This document shows, piece after piece, positions 17,238 to 25,831 of a DNA stretch of 64,000 nucleotides; the first letter of the stretch is position 1; each line of letters opens with the position of its first letter. This stretch comes from CAWACP01 sp963832965 (lineage in GTDB: Bacteria > Acidobacteriota > Terriglobia > Bryobacterales > Bryobacteraceae): assembly GCA_963832965.1 (NCBI GenBank), contig CAWHVW010000003.1, positions 124,001 through 188,000 of the forward strand. The letters are read 5' to 3'. Below the pieces are notes generated by a model. The model was not told the DNA's origin. It made no database searches and saw only the letters and a list, made by a program, of their open reading frames with translations. The position numbers were made by a program, and so were the translations under genes.

Positions 17238-18460
17238 TGTGTCTCGCGTGGGACACCTCCGGGTTGTGCGGCGGGCTTCGGCTTCGTGGTCTTCGATTTG
17301 GCAGCGGCGTCCGCGGCAGCCTTCTGCTCCTCCGCGGCGAAATCGGGCTGGTCCAGGTGAACTTCGCCATCGTCCTCGGTCGCAGGCTCGGAATCGGCGG
17401 GTTTAACCGATTTTACGGGCGGCGGGTTGCCGGTTACCTTGATATTGAAGTTCGGAGCGGCGCCCTCTCCATACACATGGCCCTGAGCATCGCCGATCTT
17501 CTTGTAGGCCGTCTTCAGCCGGTCGGCGTCCGTGTTGCCTGCCTGCGGCATATCGGCGGCGGGTCCGCTGGCGGCGGGCTGGTCCGGAGGGGGAGGCGGC
17601 ATCATGTGGATGTCGGGAGAAGCCACGGCCTGCTCGGGAATCAGTTGATGGACTCCTTCGATCACGATCAGGACCTCATCGAGACCACCCTGAAAGCCGC
17701 TCGGCGATACGAAGATCTCCTTGCCGTCGCTGCCGTTGCGCACCACGGCTGCCTGACCCACGGGAAAGCCGCGCGGGAAAATGCGGTCGTAACCAGACGT
17801 GTAAAACCACTCGCCCACGTCAACTCTTTGCTCGTTCTGAACCTCCGTGACCTTGCAATTTCCGTGTCCCAGCCCGCGCAGTTCGCCATGGACACGGTTC
17901 TTCTGGGAGACCACACCGGCGGCGAAGCCAGGGTCGGTGGCCAATAGAACCAGGGAGGCCATCGGGTATGCCTCCACCACTTTGCCGACGATCCCATCCG
18001 GGGTCACCACAGCCATCCCTTTCTCGACTCCCTGAGACGTACCGCGATCCACGAAGACTTCGGCCGAATTGGCCGCCGTGCCATTTCCGATGATCCGCGC
18101 GGCGATGGTCCTGGATGGCGACTGCGCCTGGAAGGCGGCGAGGGCACGGACGCGGTCGGCGGTGGCCAACTCCGCGTTCAGGAAGTGGTTGCGCATTTTC
18201 AGGTCGCCCAATTCCTGGTGCAGACGCTGGTTCTCCGAGCGAACGCCCAGCAGAACGAAGTAGTCTTCGACCACGCCAAACGTGTTCCGGCGAACGAATT
18301 CGAAGACACGCGTGACGGGCGTCACGGTGCTGACGCTCCAGACTCGTAAGAGGCGCACGTCCTGGCTGGTCTTGACCTGCCACCCCAGCAGCAGCAGTTG
18401 CGCGGCCACCACGACGAGCAGGACGGTGAGGTTTCGGTAGCGGTTGAGAAACGACTCCAT
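17234..18460 (-). CDS. mreC: Rod shape-determining protein MreC
   Basis: A 408-residue protein with one N-terminal transmembrane helix (LTVLLVVVAAQLLLLGW) and a coiled coil around residues 60-100 ('ENQRLHQELGDLKMRN'). The periplasmic double beta-barrel core follows ('GIVGKVVEAYPMASLVLLATDPGF'). The C-terminal 130 residues are a Pro/Ala/Asp-rich extension beyond the usual MreC length. MreC bridges MreB filaments with the PBP2-RodA synthase. Confidence 0.93.
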   Translation of the reverse strand: MESFLNRYRNLTVLLVVVAAQLLLLGWQVKTSQDVRLLRVWSVSTVTPVTRVFEFVRRNTFGVVEDYFVLLGVRSENQRLHQELGDLKMRNHFLNAELATADRVRALAAFQAQSPSRTIAARIIGNGTAANSAEVFVDRGTSQGVEKGMAVVTPDGIVGKVVEAYPMASLVLLATDPGFAAGVVSQKNRVHGELRGLGHGNCKVTEVQNEQRVDVGEWFYTSGYDRIFPRGFPVGQAAVVRNGSDGKEIFVSPSGFQGGLDEVLIVIEGVHQLIPEQAVASPDIHMMPPPPPDQPAASGPAADMPQAGNTDADRLKTAYKKIGDAQGHVYGEGAAPNFNIKVTGNPPPVKSVKPADSEPATEDDGEVHLDQPDFAAEEQKAAADAAAKSKTTKPKPAAQPGGVPRETQ

Positions 18461-18508
18461 CTTGACCAGCCCCCGAGGCTTGAACAGCCCCGGAACAGGC
18501 GCCTGTTT

Positions 18509-19535
18509 CTATTCAATCGCAATTCGGCGCAGCAGTTTGAAGTCGGTCAGCATTTTGCCGGTTCCCAGCACCACCTGAGCCAGCGGGTCTTCGGCGATGG
18601 AAACCGGCAGCCCGGTCTCCTCGCGGATGCGCTTGTCCAGATTTTGAGCATGGCGCCGCCGCCGGTCAGGACGATGCCGCGATCGCTGATATCGGCGCGA
18701 AAGCTCCGGCGGCGTGCGCTCCAGCGCCACGCGGATGGCATTCATGATGGTGGCCACGCACTCGGCCAGCGCCTCGCGAATTTCGCTGTCGTCGACGGTA
18801 ATGGTCTTGGGCACGCCCTCGATCAGGTTGCGCCCCTTGATCTCCATGGTGAGCGGCTTATCCAGCGGATAGGCCGAGCCGATCTGCCATCTTGATGGCC
18901 TCGGCGGTGCGCTCGCCGATCAGCAGGTTGTACTTGCGCTTGAGGTACTGCATGATGGCGTCGTCCATCTCATTGCCGGCCACGCGCACCGAGCGCGAGT
19001 AGACAATGCCGGACAGCGAGATGACGGCGACGTCGGTGGTGCCGCCGCCGATATCGACCACCATGTTTCCGGAAGGCTCGGTGATCGGCAGGCCCGCGCC
19101 GATGGCGGCCACCATGGCCTGTTCCACCAGGTGCACTTCGCTGGCTTTGGCGCGATAGGCGGAATCGATGACGGCGCGCTTTTCCACCTGCGTGATTTCG
19201 CTGGGCACGCCGATGACGATGCGCGGATGCACCAGCATCTTGCGCCCGTGCGCCTTCTGAATGAAGTAATTCAGCATGCGCTCGGTGACTTTGAAATCGG
19301 CGATCACGCCGTCTTTCATGGGCCGGATGGCGACGATATTGCCGGGCGTGCGGCCAAGCATCTCCTTGGCCTCCTTGCCCACCGCTTCCACTTCGCCGTT
19401 GGTCTTGTTGATGGCGACGATAGAGGGCTCGTTCACCACGATGCCTTTGCCTTTGGCGAAGACGAGGGTGTTGGCGGTGCCAAGATCGATGGCGAGGTCC
19501 GAAGAAAAAAGACTAAATACAGAACGAACGTTCAT
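18509..19535 (-). pseudogene. mreB: Cell-shape actin homologue MreB, frameshifted
   Basis: Together the pieces encode a complete MreB of about 342 residues. The first 220 codons are clean: 'SSDLAIDLGTANTLVF' and 'MVVDIGGGTTDVAVIS' are the nucleotide-binding motifs. Near 18886 an extra base turns the expected 'KMEIGSAYP' into 'KMADRLGLSAG' and a stop. A second extra base near 18696 and a missing base in an A-run near 18643 briefly shift 'ADISDRGIVLTGGGAMLK' into another frame. The tail then ends normally with 'FKLLRRIAIE'. All motifs survive and MreB is usually essential in rods, so sequence error is the likeliest cause. A recent real lesion cannot be excluded. Confidence 0.88.
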
Positions 19536-19763
19536 TTAAGATGGCTCACGGACTCCTTGGAATGAGCGGGGCCGCAATCTTTGGGAGGGCTCAGGCGTCC
19601 TGAAGAATAATACCATACCGCCATCGGACCCTAAACGCGAAGTTGCTGATTCTCAAAGGTATTGCTGTGTTGTGACGGGTTTGCGGCCGACCGGCGGCGG
19701 TAGCCGTGTTATGCGGCCCGAATACGCGGCTGGCGCCGTGTGTCCCCTTTACAATAGAGGTGC
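19536..19763. other. Divergent upstream region of mreB and a propeller gene
   Basis: This stretch must hold the promoters of mreB (minus) and the beta-propeller gene (plus). On the plus strand TACAAT at 19750-19755 is a candidate -10 box, followed by AGAGGTG ahead of the GTG start. No repeat or small gene is seen. Confidence 0.4.
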
Positions 19764-20891
19764 GTGTTCAGCCGCAGGACATTTTTGAAGGGCGCAGCCG
19801 CATTGGGCTCTGCCGCGGTTCTGCCGTCGTGCCGGCGGCATCGAGCTTTTTCAGGCTATGCTTTCGTGGCCAATGAAGAAGGCCGGGCGATTGCCGCGGT
19901 GGACCTGGCGCTGTTCGCGGTAACCCGGTATATCCGGCTGGACGGTGCACCCACGGCCATCGTTGCCGACCCGTCCCGCCAGGCAGCGTACGCGCTCACA
20001 CCCGACAACGGCCTCATCCACGAGATCCGCGCCGACCGGCTGGCTCTGGGACGCACGTTACGAGTTGCGCGTTCCGCGGTGTCCATGCGGCTCTCAGCGG
20101 ATAGCCAGTGGATTTACGTGCTGGCGCGCGATCCACGGCACCTGGTGGCCGTTTCCCTCAAGGACTTCCGCGTGGCGTGGTCCGCGAGTCTCGGCGGCGA
20201 CCCGTTCGATTTCGACATCGCACCCACCGATTCGCACGCGGCGGTCAGTTATGGGAAGACTGGCGCGATCCAGTTAATCGACCTCGTCGCGCGGCGCGCA
20301 GCCCAGCCGGAGACGATCACCCAGGAAGCCGGGACCCTGCGATTCCTCGGCAATCGGGAGAAAGTGGAGAGCCTTCTGGTGGCGGACGTGAGCGGGCAAA
20401 TGCTACAGGCTTTGCAGGCGCCCTCTGGAAGGCTCATCACGAAACTGCCGCTCGCCGTGCGCCCGGAGCACTTCTGCTTCAATGCCGACGGTGGCCAGCT
20501 GTTCATCACCGGCGATGGGATGGATGCGGTGGTGATCGTTTACCCGTATTACACGCCGCAGATCGGCGAGACGGTGCTGGCGGGCCGCTCGCCGGGCGCG
20601 ATGGCCGCTTCGTCAACCATGCTGTTTGTGGCCAATTCGAAGTCCGGAGACATCAGCATTTTCAACATCGATTCACGCAGGATGGTGGGGGTGGCGCCCG
20701 CGGGAACCAACCCGTCGTTCGTAACAGTGACTCCGGACGATCAGTACGCGCTGGTGTTGAATGAGGATTCCGGGGATATGGCGGTGTTGTGGATTCCGGC
20801 GCTCACGCGCCGCCACGGCCGCATCTCACCGCTGTTCAACATGATTCCCGTGGGCTCGAAGCCGGTGGCCGCGGCCGTGCTGCCGATGTAG
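19764..20891 (+). CDS. Tat-exported YVTN-type beta-propeller protein
   Basis: A 375-residue protein starting at GTG with AGAGGTG just upstream. The N-terminus MFSRRTFLKGAAALG is a classical twin-arginine signal, and a Cys in 'LPSCRR' could be lipidated. The rest is a series of repeats of the type 'GYAFVANEEGRAIAAVDL' and 'MLFVANSKSGDISIFNID', as in seven-bladed YVTN/lactonase-like propellers. It is monocistronic. The ligand or reaction is unknown; a binding or scaffold role outside the cytoplasm is likely. Confidence 0.85.
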   Translation: MFSRRTFLKGAAALGSAAVLPSCRRHRAFSGYAFVANEEGRAIAAVDLALFAVTRYIRLDGAPTAIVADPSRQAAYALTPDNGLIHEIRADRLALGRTLRVARSAVSMRLSADSQWIYVLARDPRHLVAVSLKDFRVAWSASLGGDPFDFDIAPTDSHAAVSYGKTGAIQLIDLVARRAAQPETITQEAGTLRFLGNREKVESLLVADVSGQMLQALQAPSGRLITKLPLAVRPEHFCFNADGGQLFITGDGMDAVVIVYPYYTPQIGETVLAGRSPGAMAASSTMLFVANSKSGDISIFNIDSRRMVGVAPAGTNPSFVTVTPDDQYALVLNEDSGDMAVLWIPALTRRHGRISPLFNMIPVGSKPVAAAVLPM

Positions 20892-20914
20892 GTTGGGCAC
20901 CGCTCCTGGCGTGG

Positions 20915-21421
20915 TCACTTCGGGAGGACCCAGCCAAGGCCGATGCCCGCCGCGGCTCTCAACCGGTCGGCCAGTTGACCGGTGTGGTGCTGGACGTGGC
21001 GAATGTTGTAGAGCTGCAGTTCCAGCTTGTTAAATGGCAACCAGTAGAAGCCGGAAGGGGCAGCGAGATCCAGCGACGGTACCCTGGTTTCCATCTCCGC
21101 GCAGCACAGCGCGTGATATTCGAGCACCTCGGCCTTCGTGTACGGCGTTGGCCGCAACGGGGTTTCGTGGGGCGCCCATGGCCGTGGCCCCAGGAACTGC
21201 GAATCTTTTATGCACTTTGCCCACGGGCGGAACTCTGCCTCCGACGGATGAAGGTAGAAGTGGGCGTAGAACACGGTATGGAAAGCGATGTGCCAGTAGC
21301 GGTTTGGATAATCCGGGGACAACCAGAGAGACTCTGGACAAACTTCGACAGCCTGACCGAGCATGGCGAGCGAAGCCCGGTACTGCCGCGCTATGGAGTG
21401 CCGAATGTCAAGATCCGCCAT
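20915..21421 (-). CDS. DinB-family protein
   Basis: A 168-residue four-helix bundle of the DinB/YfiT superfamily. The likely metal-binding His residues are in 'YWHIAFHTVFYAHFYLH' and 'YNIRHVQHHTGQLADRL', the usual placement. Related proteins act as thiol-dependent transferases or have unknown roles. It converges with the propeller gene, with 23 bases between their stops. Confidence 0.85.
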   Translation of the reverse strand: MADLDIRHSIARQYRASLAMLGQAVEVCPESLWLSPDYPNRYWHIAFHTVFYAHFYLHPSEAEFRPWAKCIKDSQFLGPRPWAPHETPLRPTPYTKAEVLEYHALCCAEMETRVPSLDLAAPSGFYWLPFNKLELQLYNIRHVQHHTGQLADRLRAAAGIGLGWVLPK

Positions 21422-21440
21422 AGGGTCATTATAGGAAGAG

Positions 21441-21751
21441 GTGTGTCTTTATGAACCGCCGTTCGTGATGGGCGCCGCAGCGAACGTGCGCTCGCGGATG
21501 ACCTTGCGTTTTCGAATGCGTCCGCTGGGAATGACCTCTTTCAACGACGCCTTTCATGCCGTGCTGATCACCGATTCCGCGGGCGAGCAGTTCTTCCCGG
21601 GTCAGGCGCAGAAACTCTACGATGCGTTAGTGGTCCGAAAACGATGATTCACTTCACGCATGAGCAGGGCGCCGATCAGCACTGCGAAGTTGCCGCACCG
21701 GGGTATCGCGACTTCCAGATTTACAACTGGCTGGACGAAACACTGGCTTGA
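21441..21751 (+). pseudogene. Remnant of an alpha/beta hydrolase gene
   Basis: The frame from 21441 reads 'FNDAFHAVLITDSAGEQFF' and 'PGQAQKLYDALVVRK', then hits a stop near 21645. In the next frame the sequence resumes as 'MIHFTHEQGADQHCEV', 'RDFQIYNWLDETLA' and a stop at 21749-21751. Together this resembles the C-terminal segment of dipeptidyl-peptidase-like alpha/beta hydrolases, including the catalytic-His region 'GADQHC'. The N-terminal two thirds are missing, so this looks like a genuine decayed gene rather than a single sequencing error. Confidence 0.6.
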
Positions 21752-21758
21752 GCCGGGT

Positions 21759-23228
21759 TCACTTGCCCTCTTTTAGCGCCACGCATTCCTTGAGGCCGTT
21801 CCCGAAAGAGAGAATGCCGGGGAGCGCGGCGGAATTCGCTGGCGCCGGCTCGCCATGGGCGACGGCATCGCAGACCTGATCGGCCGCCAGAGCGGCCTGA
21901 TGCCAGAAGCGCAGGTTGTGCTCCATCACGATTACCGTGCTGAGCACCAGCGCAGCCAGCCCAACGATTGCTCTCCTTTTCGACGCGACCGAGGCGACCA
22001 CGTGGCCGGCCAGCACGAAAAACGGCAGCGCGGGTATGTAATAGATTCTCGTCCCCAGGGCGGACTCGCCCACCGCCGCCAGATGAAGCATGGGCACCAT
22101 GGCGCACAGCGTGGCCGCGAGCATCGACAGAACCACGAGGGGCCGCAGGCCGGTACTGCTCCACAACAGAAAAAGAACAGCACCGCATCCCAGAAGGAGA
22201 GCCGCTGCGACCCAGATTCCCGTTGGTGCACTCCAATTGAGGGGAAACAGCAGGATGGTCCAAAGCCGCAGGCCCACCGCCTTGAGCGTCGACGCCACGT
22301 GCAGCGATAGAATCGCCGGGCGTCCGGTCACCGGGTCGAGGTATCCGCCGGGACCATGGAATAGCGCCCATCGCCAGGCAAAGAGAATCACGCAGACGAC
22401 CACGGAACCGGCGAGGAACAAACGAACCGTTTGATCGCGCAGCCTTCCGGCGGCAGCGGCCAGGCAGAAAATGATCGCGGGAGTAGCGTACGCGCTCTCC
22501 TTACAGAGAATGGCCAGGGTCAACAGAAAGAGAGCGATCACGACTGTGGTCCAGACCCTCCGTATTTCGGGACGAAACAAACACCACGCAGCGGTGAGGG
22601 ACAGCGCACAAGCCAGCAGGTCGAAGTTGTCAGAGGCCCACGCAAGGACGGGCGGCCGCGTTCCGTGTAATCCAAAGAGCAGCGCCGCCGTGACCGAAGC
22701 CAACCCGTTTGCCCAGAGAAGACGGACTACGGTGAAAAGTAGAGCGCAGTTCAACAGATGGAGGGCCAGGATGGAGAAATGCCACGGGAAAAAGTGCGCG
22801 CCCGCGAGGGCGTGCAGGACCCCGTACCAGATCAAACCTACCGGCCGGAAGGCACCGTCGCCTCCGGGCGTGACGAAGGCGACAGCAATCTCGTGCGGCG
22901 CCAGCGTTCCGCGGGTCACAAGGATGTAGTCGTCGCTCAGGAAGGGGTCGCGGAGATTCGGGCTGTATGCGAGTGCGGTGGCGACGAGCGCCAGCAGCAG
23001 CAACGGCAGGTCCGCCGATAGCGGCGTTTCCGTGCGCCCGGGCTCATGGCGGCGACAGGCGAGCAGGAGAAGCGCGCCAGTACTCAGCGTGAAGATCGTT
23101 TCCAGCGTGAACGGGGACCGAATCCATATTCCGCCGAGCTGAAACCAACCCATCAGCGCTCGTAAAGAGAGGAGCACCGCAACGCACGCCCCGACGGCGA
23201 CAAGGATTCGAGCGGCCAGGCGTTCCAC
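21759..23228 (-). CDS. Polytopic GT-C-like membrane protein
   Basis: A 489-residue membrane protein with about twelve hydrophobic segments. After the first two helices comes the loop 'NLRDPFLSDDYILV', whose acidic pair resembles the first-loop catalytic site of GT-C glycosyltransferases, which use lipid-linked sugars. 'FRPVGLIWYGVLHALAG' and 'WHFSILALHLLNCALLF' are typical of this group in Acidobacteria. I chose the GTG at 23228, preceded by AAGG at 8 bases. A longer frame from 23303 would translate a family B repeat (peptide AADFQSAN) and is unlikely to be coding. The acceptor is unknown. Confidence 0.75.
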   Translation of the reverse strand: MERLAARILVAVGACVAVLLSLRALMGWFQLGGIWIRSPFTLETIFTLSTGALLLLACRRHEPGRTETPLSADLPLLLLALVATALAYSPNLRDPFLSDDYILVTRGTLAPHEIAVAFVTPGGDGAFRPVGLIWYGVLHALAGAHFFPWHFSILALHLLNCALLFTVVRLLWANGLASVTAALLFGLHGTRPPVLAWASDNFDLLACALSLTAAWCLFRPEIRRVWTTVVIALFLLTLAILCKESAYATPAIIFCLAAAAGRLRDQTVRLFLAGSVVVCVILFAWRWALFHGPGGYLDPVTGRPAILSLHVASTLKAVGLRLWTILLFPLNWSAPTGIWVAAALLLGCGAVLFLLWSSTGLRPLVVLSMLAATLCAMVPMLHLAAVGESALGTRIYYIPALPFFVLAGHVVASVASKRRAIVGLAALVLSTVIVMEHNLRFWHQAALAADQVCDAVAHGEPAPANSAALPGILSFGNGLKECVALKEGK

Positions 23229-23255
23229 TCTGGACACCTTAGCAGAATTAGTATT

Positions 23256-23294
23256 GGCCGATTGAAAATCGGCCGCGGGATTCAATCCTGCCCG
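23256..23294 (+). repeat. Intergenic repeat family B, copy 1
   Basis: Two adjacent perfect hairpins: GGCCGATT-GAA-AATCGGCC, then GGATT-C-AATCC, followed by TGCCC. The same unit occurs at 25747. Here it lies just upstream of the minus-strand GT-C gene, where gene finders would absorb it into the N-terminus. Confidence 0.8.
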
Positions 23295-23437
23295 GCGTCG
23301 CACAGTACGTAGAAATTCTCTGGCACGACGCGGAAAAGTTACCGCTCATTTCGACTGTCCGCCACCAGACGCTTTGCGGACGCTGTACTTGTGCCATGGC
23401 GACGAACGTGCACTGGACTTAGCGGAGGGGTGGAGTT

Positions 23438-23602
23438 ATGTGGGGATGGATGCTGGTCATGGCGGTGGTTGTCGCGCTGGCGGCCATTCTGGGATTCACG
23501 GCTGTTGTGGCGGTCTCGGCCACTCTGGCGAAATTCCTCTTTCTGGTGGTGCTGGCCGGTTTTCTCGCCACTATCGTGATGGGTATTTCGCGGCACGCCT
23601 GA
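23438..23602 (+). CDS. DUF1328-like small membrane protein
   Basis: A 54-residue protein with two hydrophobic helices (MWGWMLVMAVVVALAAILGF and LAKFLFLVVLAGFLATIVMG). The pattern 'AAILGFTAVVAVSATLAKFLF' matches the UPF0391/DUF1328 family of small membrane proteins, often induced under stress. A strong GGAGGGG ribosome-binding site lies ahead of the ATG. It is 17 bases upstream of the next gene and probably cotranscribed with it. Confidence 0.8.
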   Translation: MWGWMLVMAVVVALAAILGFTAVVAVSATLAKFLFLVVLAGFLATIVMGISRHA

Positions 23603-23619
23603 GCGCAAAGGAGATCATT

Positions 23620-24204
23620 ATGGCGGATAGAAACACAGCGGCGTTTGGTATGTATCCGGACCGCATGGCCGCGGAAGAAGCGGTGGACGCGTTCCAGCGG
23701 GCGGGCTTCCGAAGCACGGATGTCTCGTTCCTGTACCCGGAGAACACCGGCACAAAAGACCTTGCGCATGAGAAGCACACGAAAGCTCCCGAAGGGGCGG
23801 CTGTGGGGATGATTACCGGCGGGATCCTGTGCGCCGCCCTGGGCTGGATCGCCGCGCTCGGGTTGTTCGCCGTACCCGCGGCCGAACCGCTTATTGCGGC
23901 GGGCCCCATCCTGTCGGCGATAGCTGGTTCCGGCGTGGGCGCGTTTCTGGGCGCATTGATCGGAGCTCTGATTGGGACAGGTTTCCCTGAGTACGAGGCC
24001 CGGCGCTATCGGGGAAGGGTGCGCAATCGGGGCGCGCTGTTATCGGTCCATTGCGACAACCCGGTTTGGGTAAAGCGCGCGCGGAAGGTGCTTGAGGAAA
24101 CGGGCTCCACGCACGTAGCGACCACCAGGGAATCGAGGGCGGACTTCGCCACCTCGGACAAACCCCATCATCGCCGCGTGACCGTCGGCATCAACGAGCC
24201 GTGA
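23620..24204 (+). CDS. Putative stress-related membrane protein with glycine-rich core
   Basis: A 194-residue protein. The N-terminal 50 residues ('FGMYPDRMAAEEAVDAFQRAGF') resemble the ferredoxin-like fold of general-stress and DUF3341-type proteins. A hydrophobic, Gly/Ala-rich pair of helices lies at residues 60-125. A C-terminal half ('GALLSVHCDN...RKVLEETGS') repeats the fold. AAAGGAG precedes the ATG. It is probably in an operon with the DUF1328 gene, and the pair suggests an envelope stress role. The family assignment is approximate. Confidence 0.7.
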   Translation: MADRNTAAFGMYPDRMAAEEAVDAFQRAGFRSTDVSFLYPENTGTKDLAHEKHTKAPEGAAVGMITGGILCAALGWIAALGLFAVPAAEPLIAAGPILSAIAGSGVGAFLGALIGALIGTGFPEYEARRYRGRVRNRGALLSVHCDNPVWVKRARKVLEETGSTHVATTRESRADFATSDKPHHRRVTVGINEP

Positions 24205-25699
24205 GCGCCGCGGCCGCGTCCGGCGACACCAGCCGATAGGAGACGAAGGCGAAGCGCTTGCTATCGGGCGCCCAGGAGTTGACGTTGAGCGTCCCCTGGC
24301 CGCCGAAGAGCGTGGCCACTACCTTCGGATCGCCACCGGCGATTGACGCCAGCTTCAACACGACGTTCTTGCCCGGCGGATGCTCCCTCACCGATTTGTC
24401 GTAGCTGATGTAGGAGATCCACTGACCGTCAGGGGATGGGTGCGCGAACCAATCCGCCGATTCCGGACCGCGCGACACCCGCTCCTGGGCGGAGCCGTCC
24501 GCGTGCATGCGCCAGATCTGCATCAGGCCGGTGCGCACGGAGTTGAAATAGATCCACTGCCCGTCGGGCGTGTAGTCGGGACCGTCATCGAGCCCTTCGG
24601 CGGTGGTGAGGCGAGTCTCTTCTCCACCGTCGACGGGAATCGTGTAGACGTCGAAGTTGCCGTTGCGCTGCGCGCAGTAGGCGAGGGTTTTCCCATCGGG
24701 CGACCAGCCGTGCCAATAGGAAGGCTGGGGCTTCACGATCAGCTTCGGCTCACCGCCGGCGGCGGGAATAATCCAGATCTGCGATTGTCCCCCGGAACTG
24801 GCGCTAATGGCGATCTGGCTTCCGTCGGGCGATAATCCGTGATCGTTGTTCAGTTGGACCTTGCCGGTCTCGATGCGGGTGGGATCTCCGCCCGCGGCCG
24901 CCAGACGGTACAACCCGCCACCGCTGTTGTAGTACATCCACTGGCCGTCGCGCGACCAGTTCGGCGCTTCGAAATGCTCGGTCGCGCGCCGCACCACGTG
25001 GCGCAAGCCGCTGTCGAGGTCAACCACCTCAAGGGTGCTCTCCAGCACCCGGTCTTTGTCAGCCAGCACGCCGTCATTGCGCAGGAACACGTTGGAAAAC
25101 GTTGCCGTCTCGATGTTGGCGGGATTGTGGGCGCAAACGGCGAGGCCCGCGTAGACGGCCTCAGGCAACGGCAGACTGAACGAGGCGATTGGGTGAAACA
25201 CGCCGTCGTTGGATGCGACTTCCGCCAGGAACACGTCGCCGGTGCGCTCAAGGCGCAGAGTCGCGGGCGCCTTGATGGGAGTAGCGATATCCAGCGTGGG
25301 GCCTCCCTTCACCACGCGATACTGCATGGCGATAAGACCCGCGTTGTGCGACATCACGTCAACATACGGGTCGTCGGCCTCCGTCCCCGCGCGCAGGATC
25401 ACACCGGCCTTCTTGTGCGGCTCTCCGGCGGTGTTCGCCCAGGCCACGCCGGCGGTGATGCTGACGTCGCCGGCGAGCTTTCGCCAGACGAAGCGGAACG
25501 AATCGGACGTGGTCCACATGTTCACGCCGCTTCCGGTGAGCGTGTACGCCTTCGCCGCCTCGTCGTACTTCGCCGCGCCCTGATGCTCGACCACGCCAAC
25601 ATCGGCCGTATCGGTGAAGACCCCGAGATTCGCTTGCGAAAAGGCGGGCAGGCTCACGGTGCCCATGATAACCGGAAGGAGGAGATTCCTGATTTGCAC
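24191..25699 (-). CDS. Secreted TolB-like beta-propeller protein
   Basis: A 502-residue exported protein with a signal peptide (MQIRNLLLPVIMGTVSLPAFSQA). Residues 25-210 form a beta-sandwich resembling the DUF1349/laminin-G-like fold ('WRKLAGDVSITAGVAW'). The C-terminal 290 residues are WD40-like PD40 repeats ('WSRDGQWMYYNS', 'LSPDGSQIAISA', 'WSPDGKTLAYCA', 'YTPDGQWIYFNS'), as in TolB propellers. I chose the GTG at 25699; the frame extends far upstream through an antisense region. It overlaps the convergent stress gene by 14 bases. It probably acts in the periplasm, with an unknown ligand. Confidence 0.85.
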   Translation of the reverse strand: MQIRNLLLPVIMGTVSLPAFSQANLGVFTDTADVGVVEHQGAAKYDEAAKAYTLTGSGVNMWTTSDSFRFVWRKLAGDVSITAGVAWANTAGEPHKKAGVILRAGTEADDPYVDVMSHNAGLIAMQYRVVKGGPTLDIATPIKAPATLRLERTGDVFLAEVASNDGVFHPIASFSLPLPEAVYAGLAVCAHNPANIETATFSNVFLRNDGVLADKDRVLESTLEVVDLDSGLRHVVRRATEHFEAPNWSRDGQWMYYNSGGGLYRLAAAGGDPTRIETGKVQLNNDHGLSPDGSQIAISASSGGQSQIWIIPAAGGEPKLIVKPQPSYWHGWSPDGKTLAYCAQRNGNFDVYTIPVDGGEETRLTTAEGLDDGPDYTPDGQWIYFNSVRTGLMQIWRMHADGSAQERVSRGPESADWFAHPSPDGQWISYISYDKSVREHPPGKNVVLKLASIAGGDPKVVATLFGGQGTLNVNSWAPDSKRFAFVSYRLVSPDAAAALTAR

Positions 25700-25746
25700 G
25701 AATCCAGCATAGCCATAAATCGGGGCGGCCTCGCAGCCCGCGGGCG

Positions 25747-25787
25747 GGCCGATTGAAAATCGGCCGCAGGATACAATCCTGCCCCAC
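25747..25787 (+). repeat. Intergenic repeat family B, copy 2
   Basis: GGCCGATT-GAA-AATCGGCC is followed by GCAGGATACAATCCTGC and CCCAC. The second arm pair is AGGAT/ATCCT. It differs from the copy at 23256 at only two bases in the shared part. It lies between the divergent TolB-like and glycosyltransferase genes. Confidence 0.8.
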
Positions 25788-25831
25788 GATGAATCGCCGC
25801 GCGGTGCGCGCCTTATATACTGAGTCTTCAC

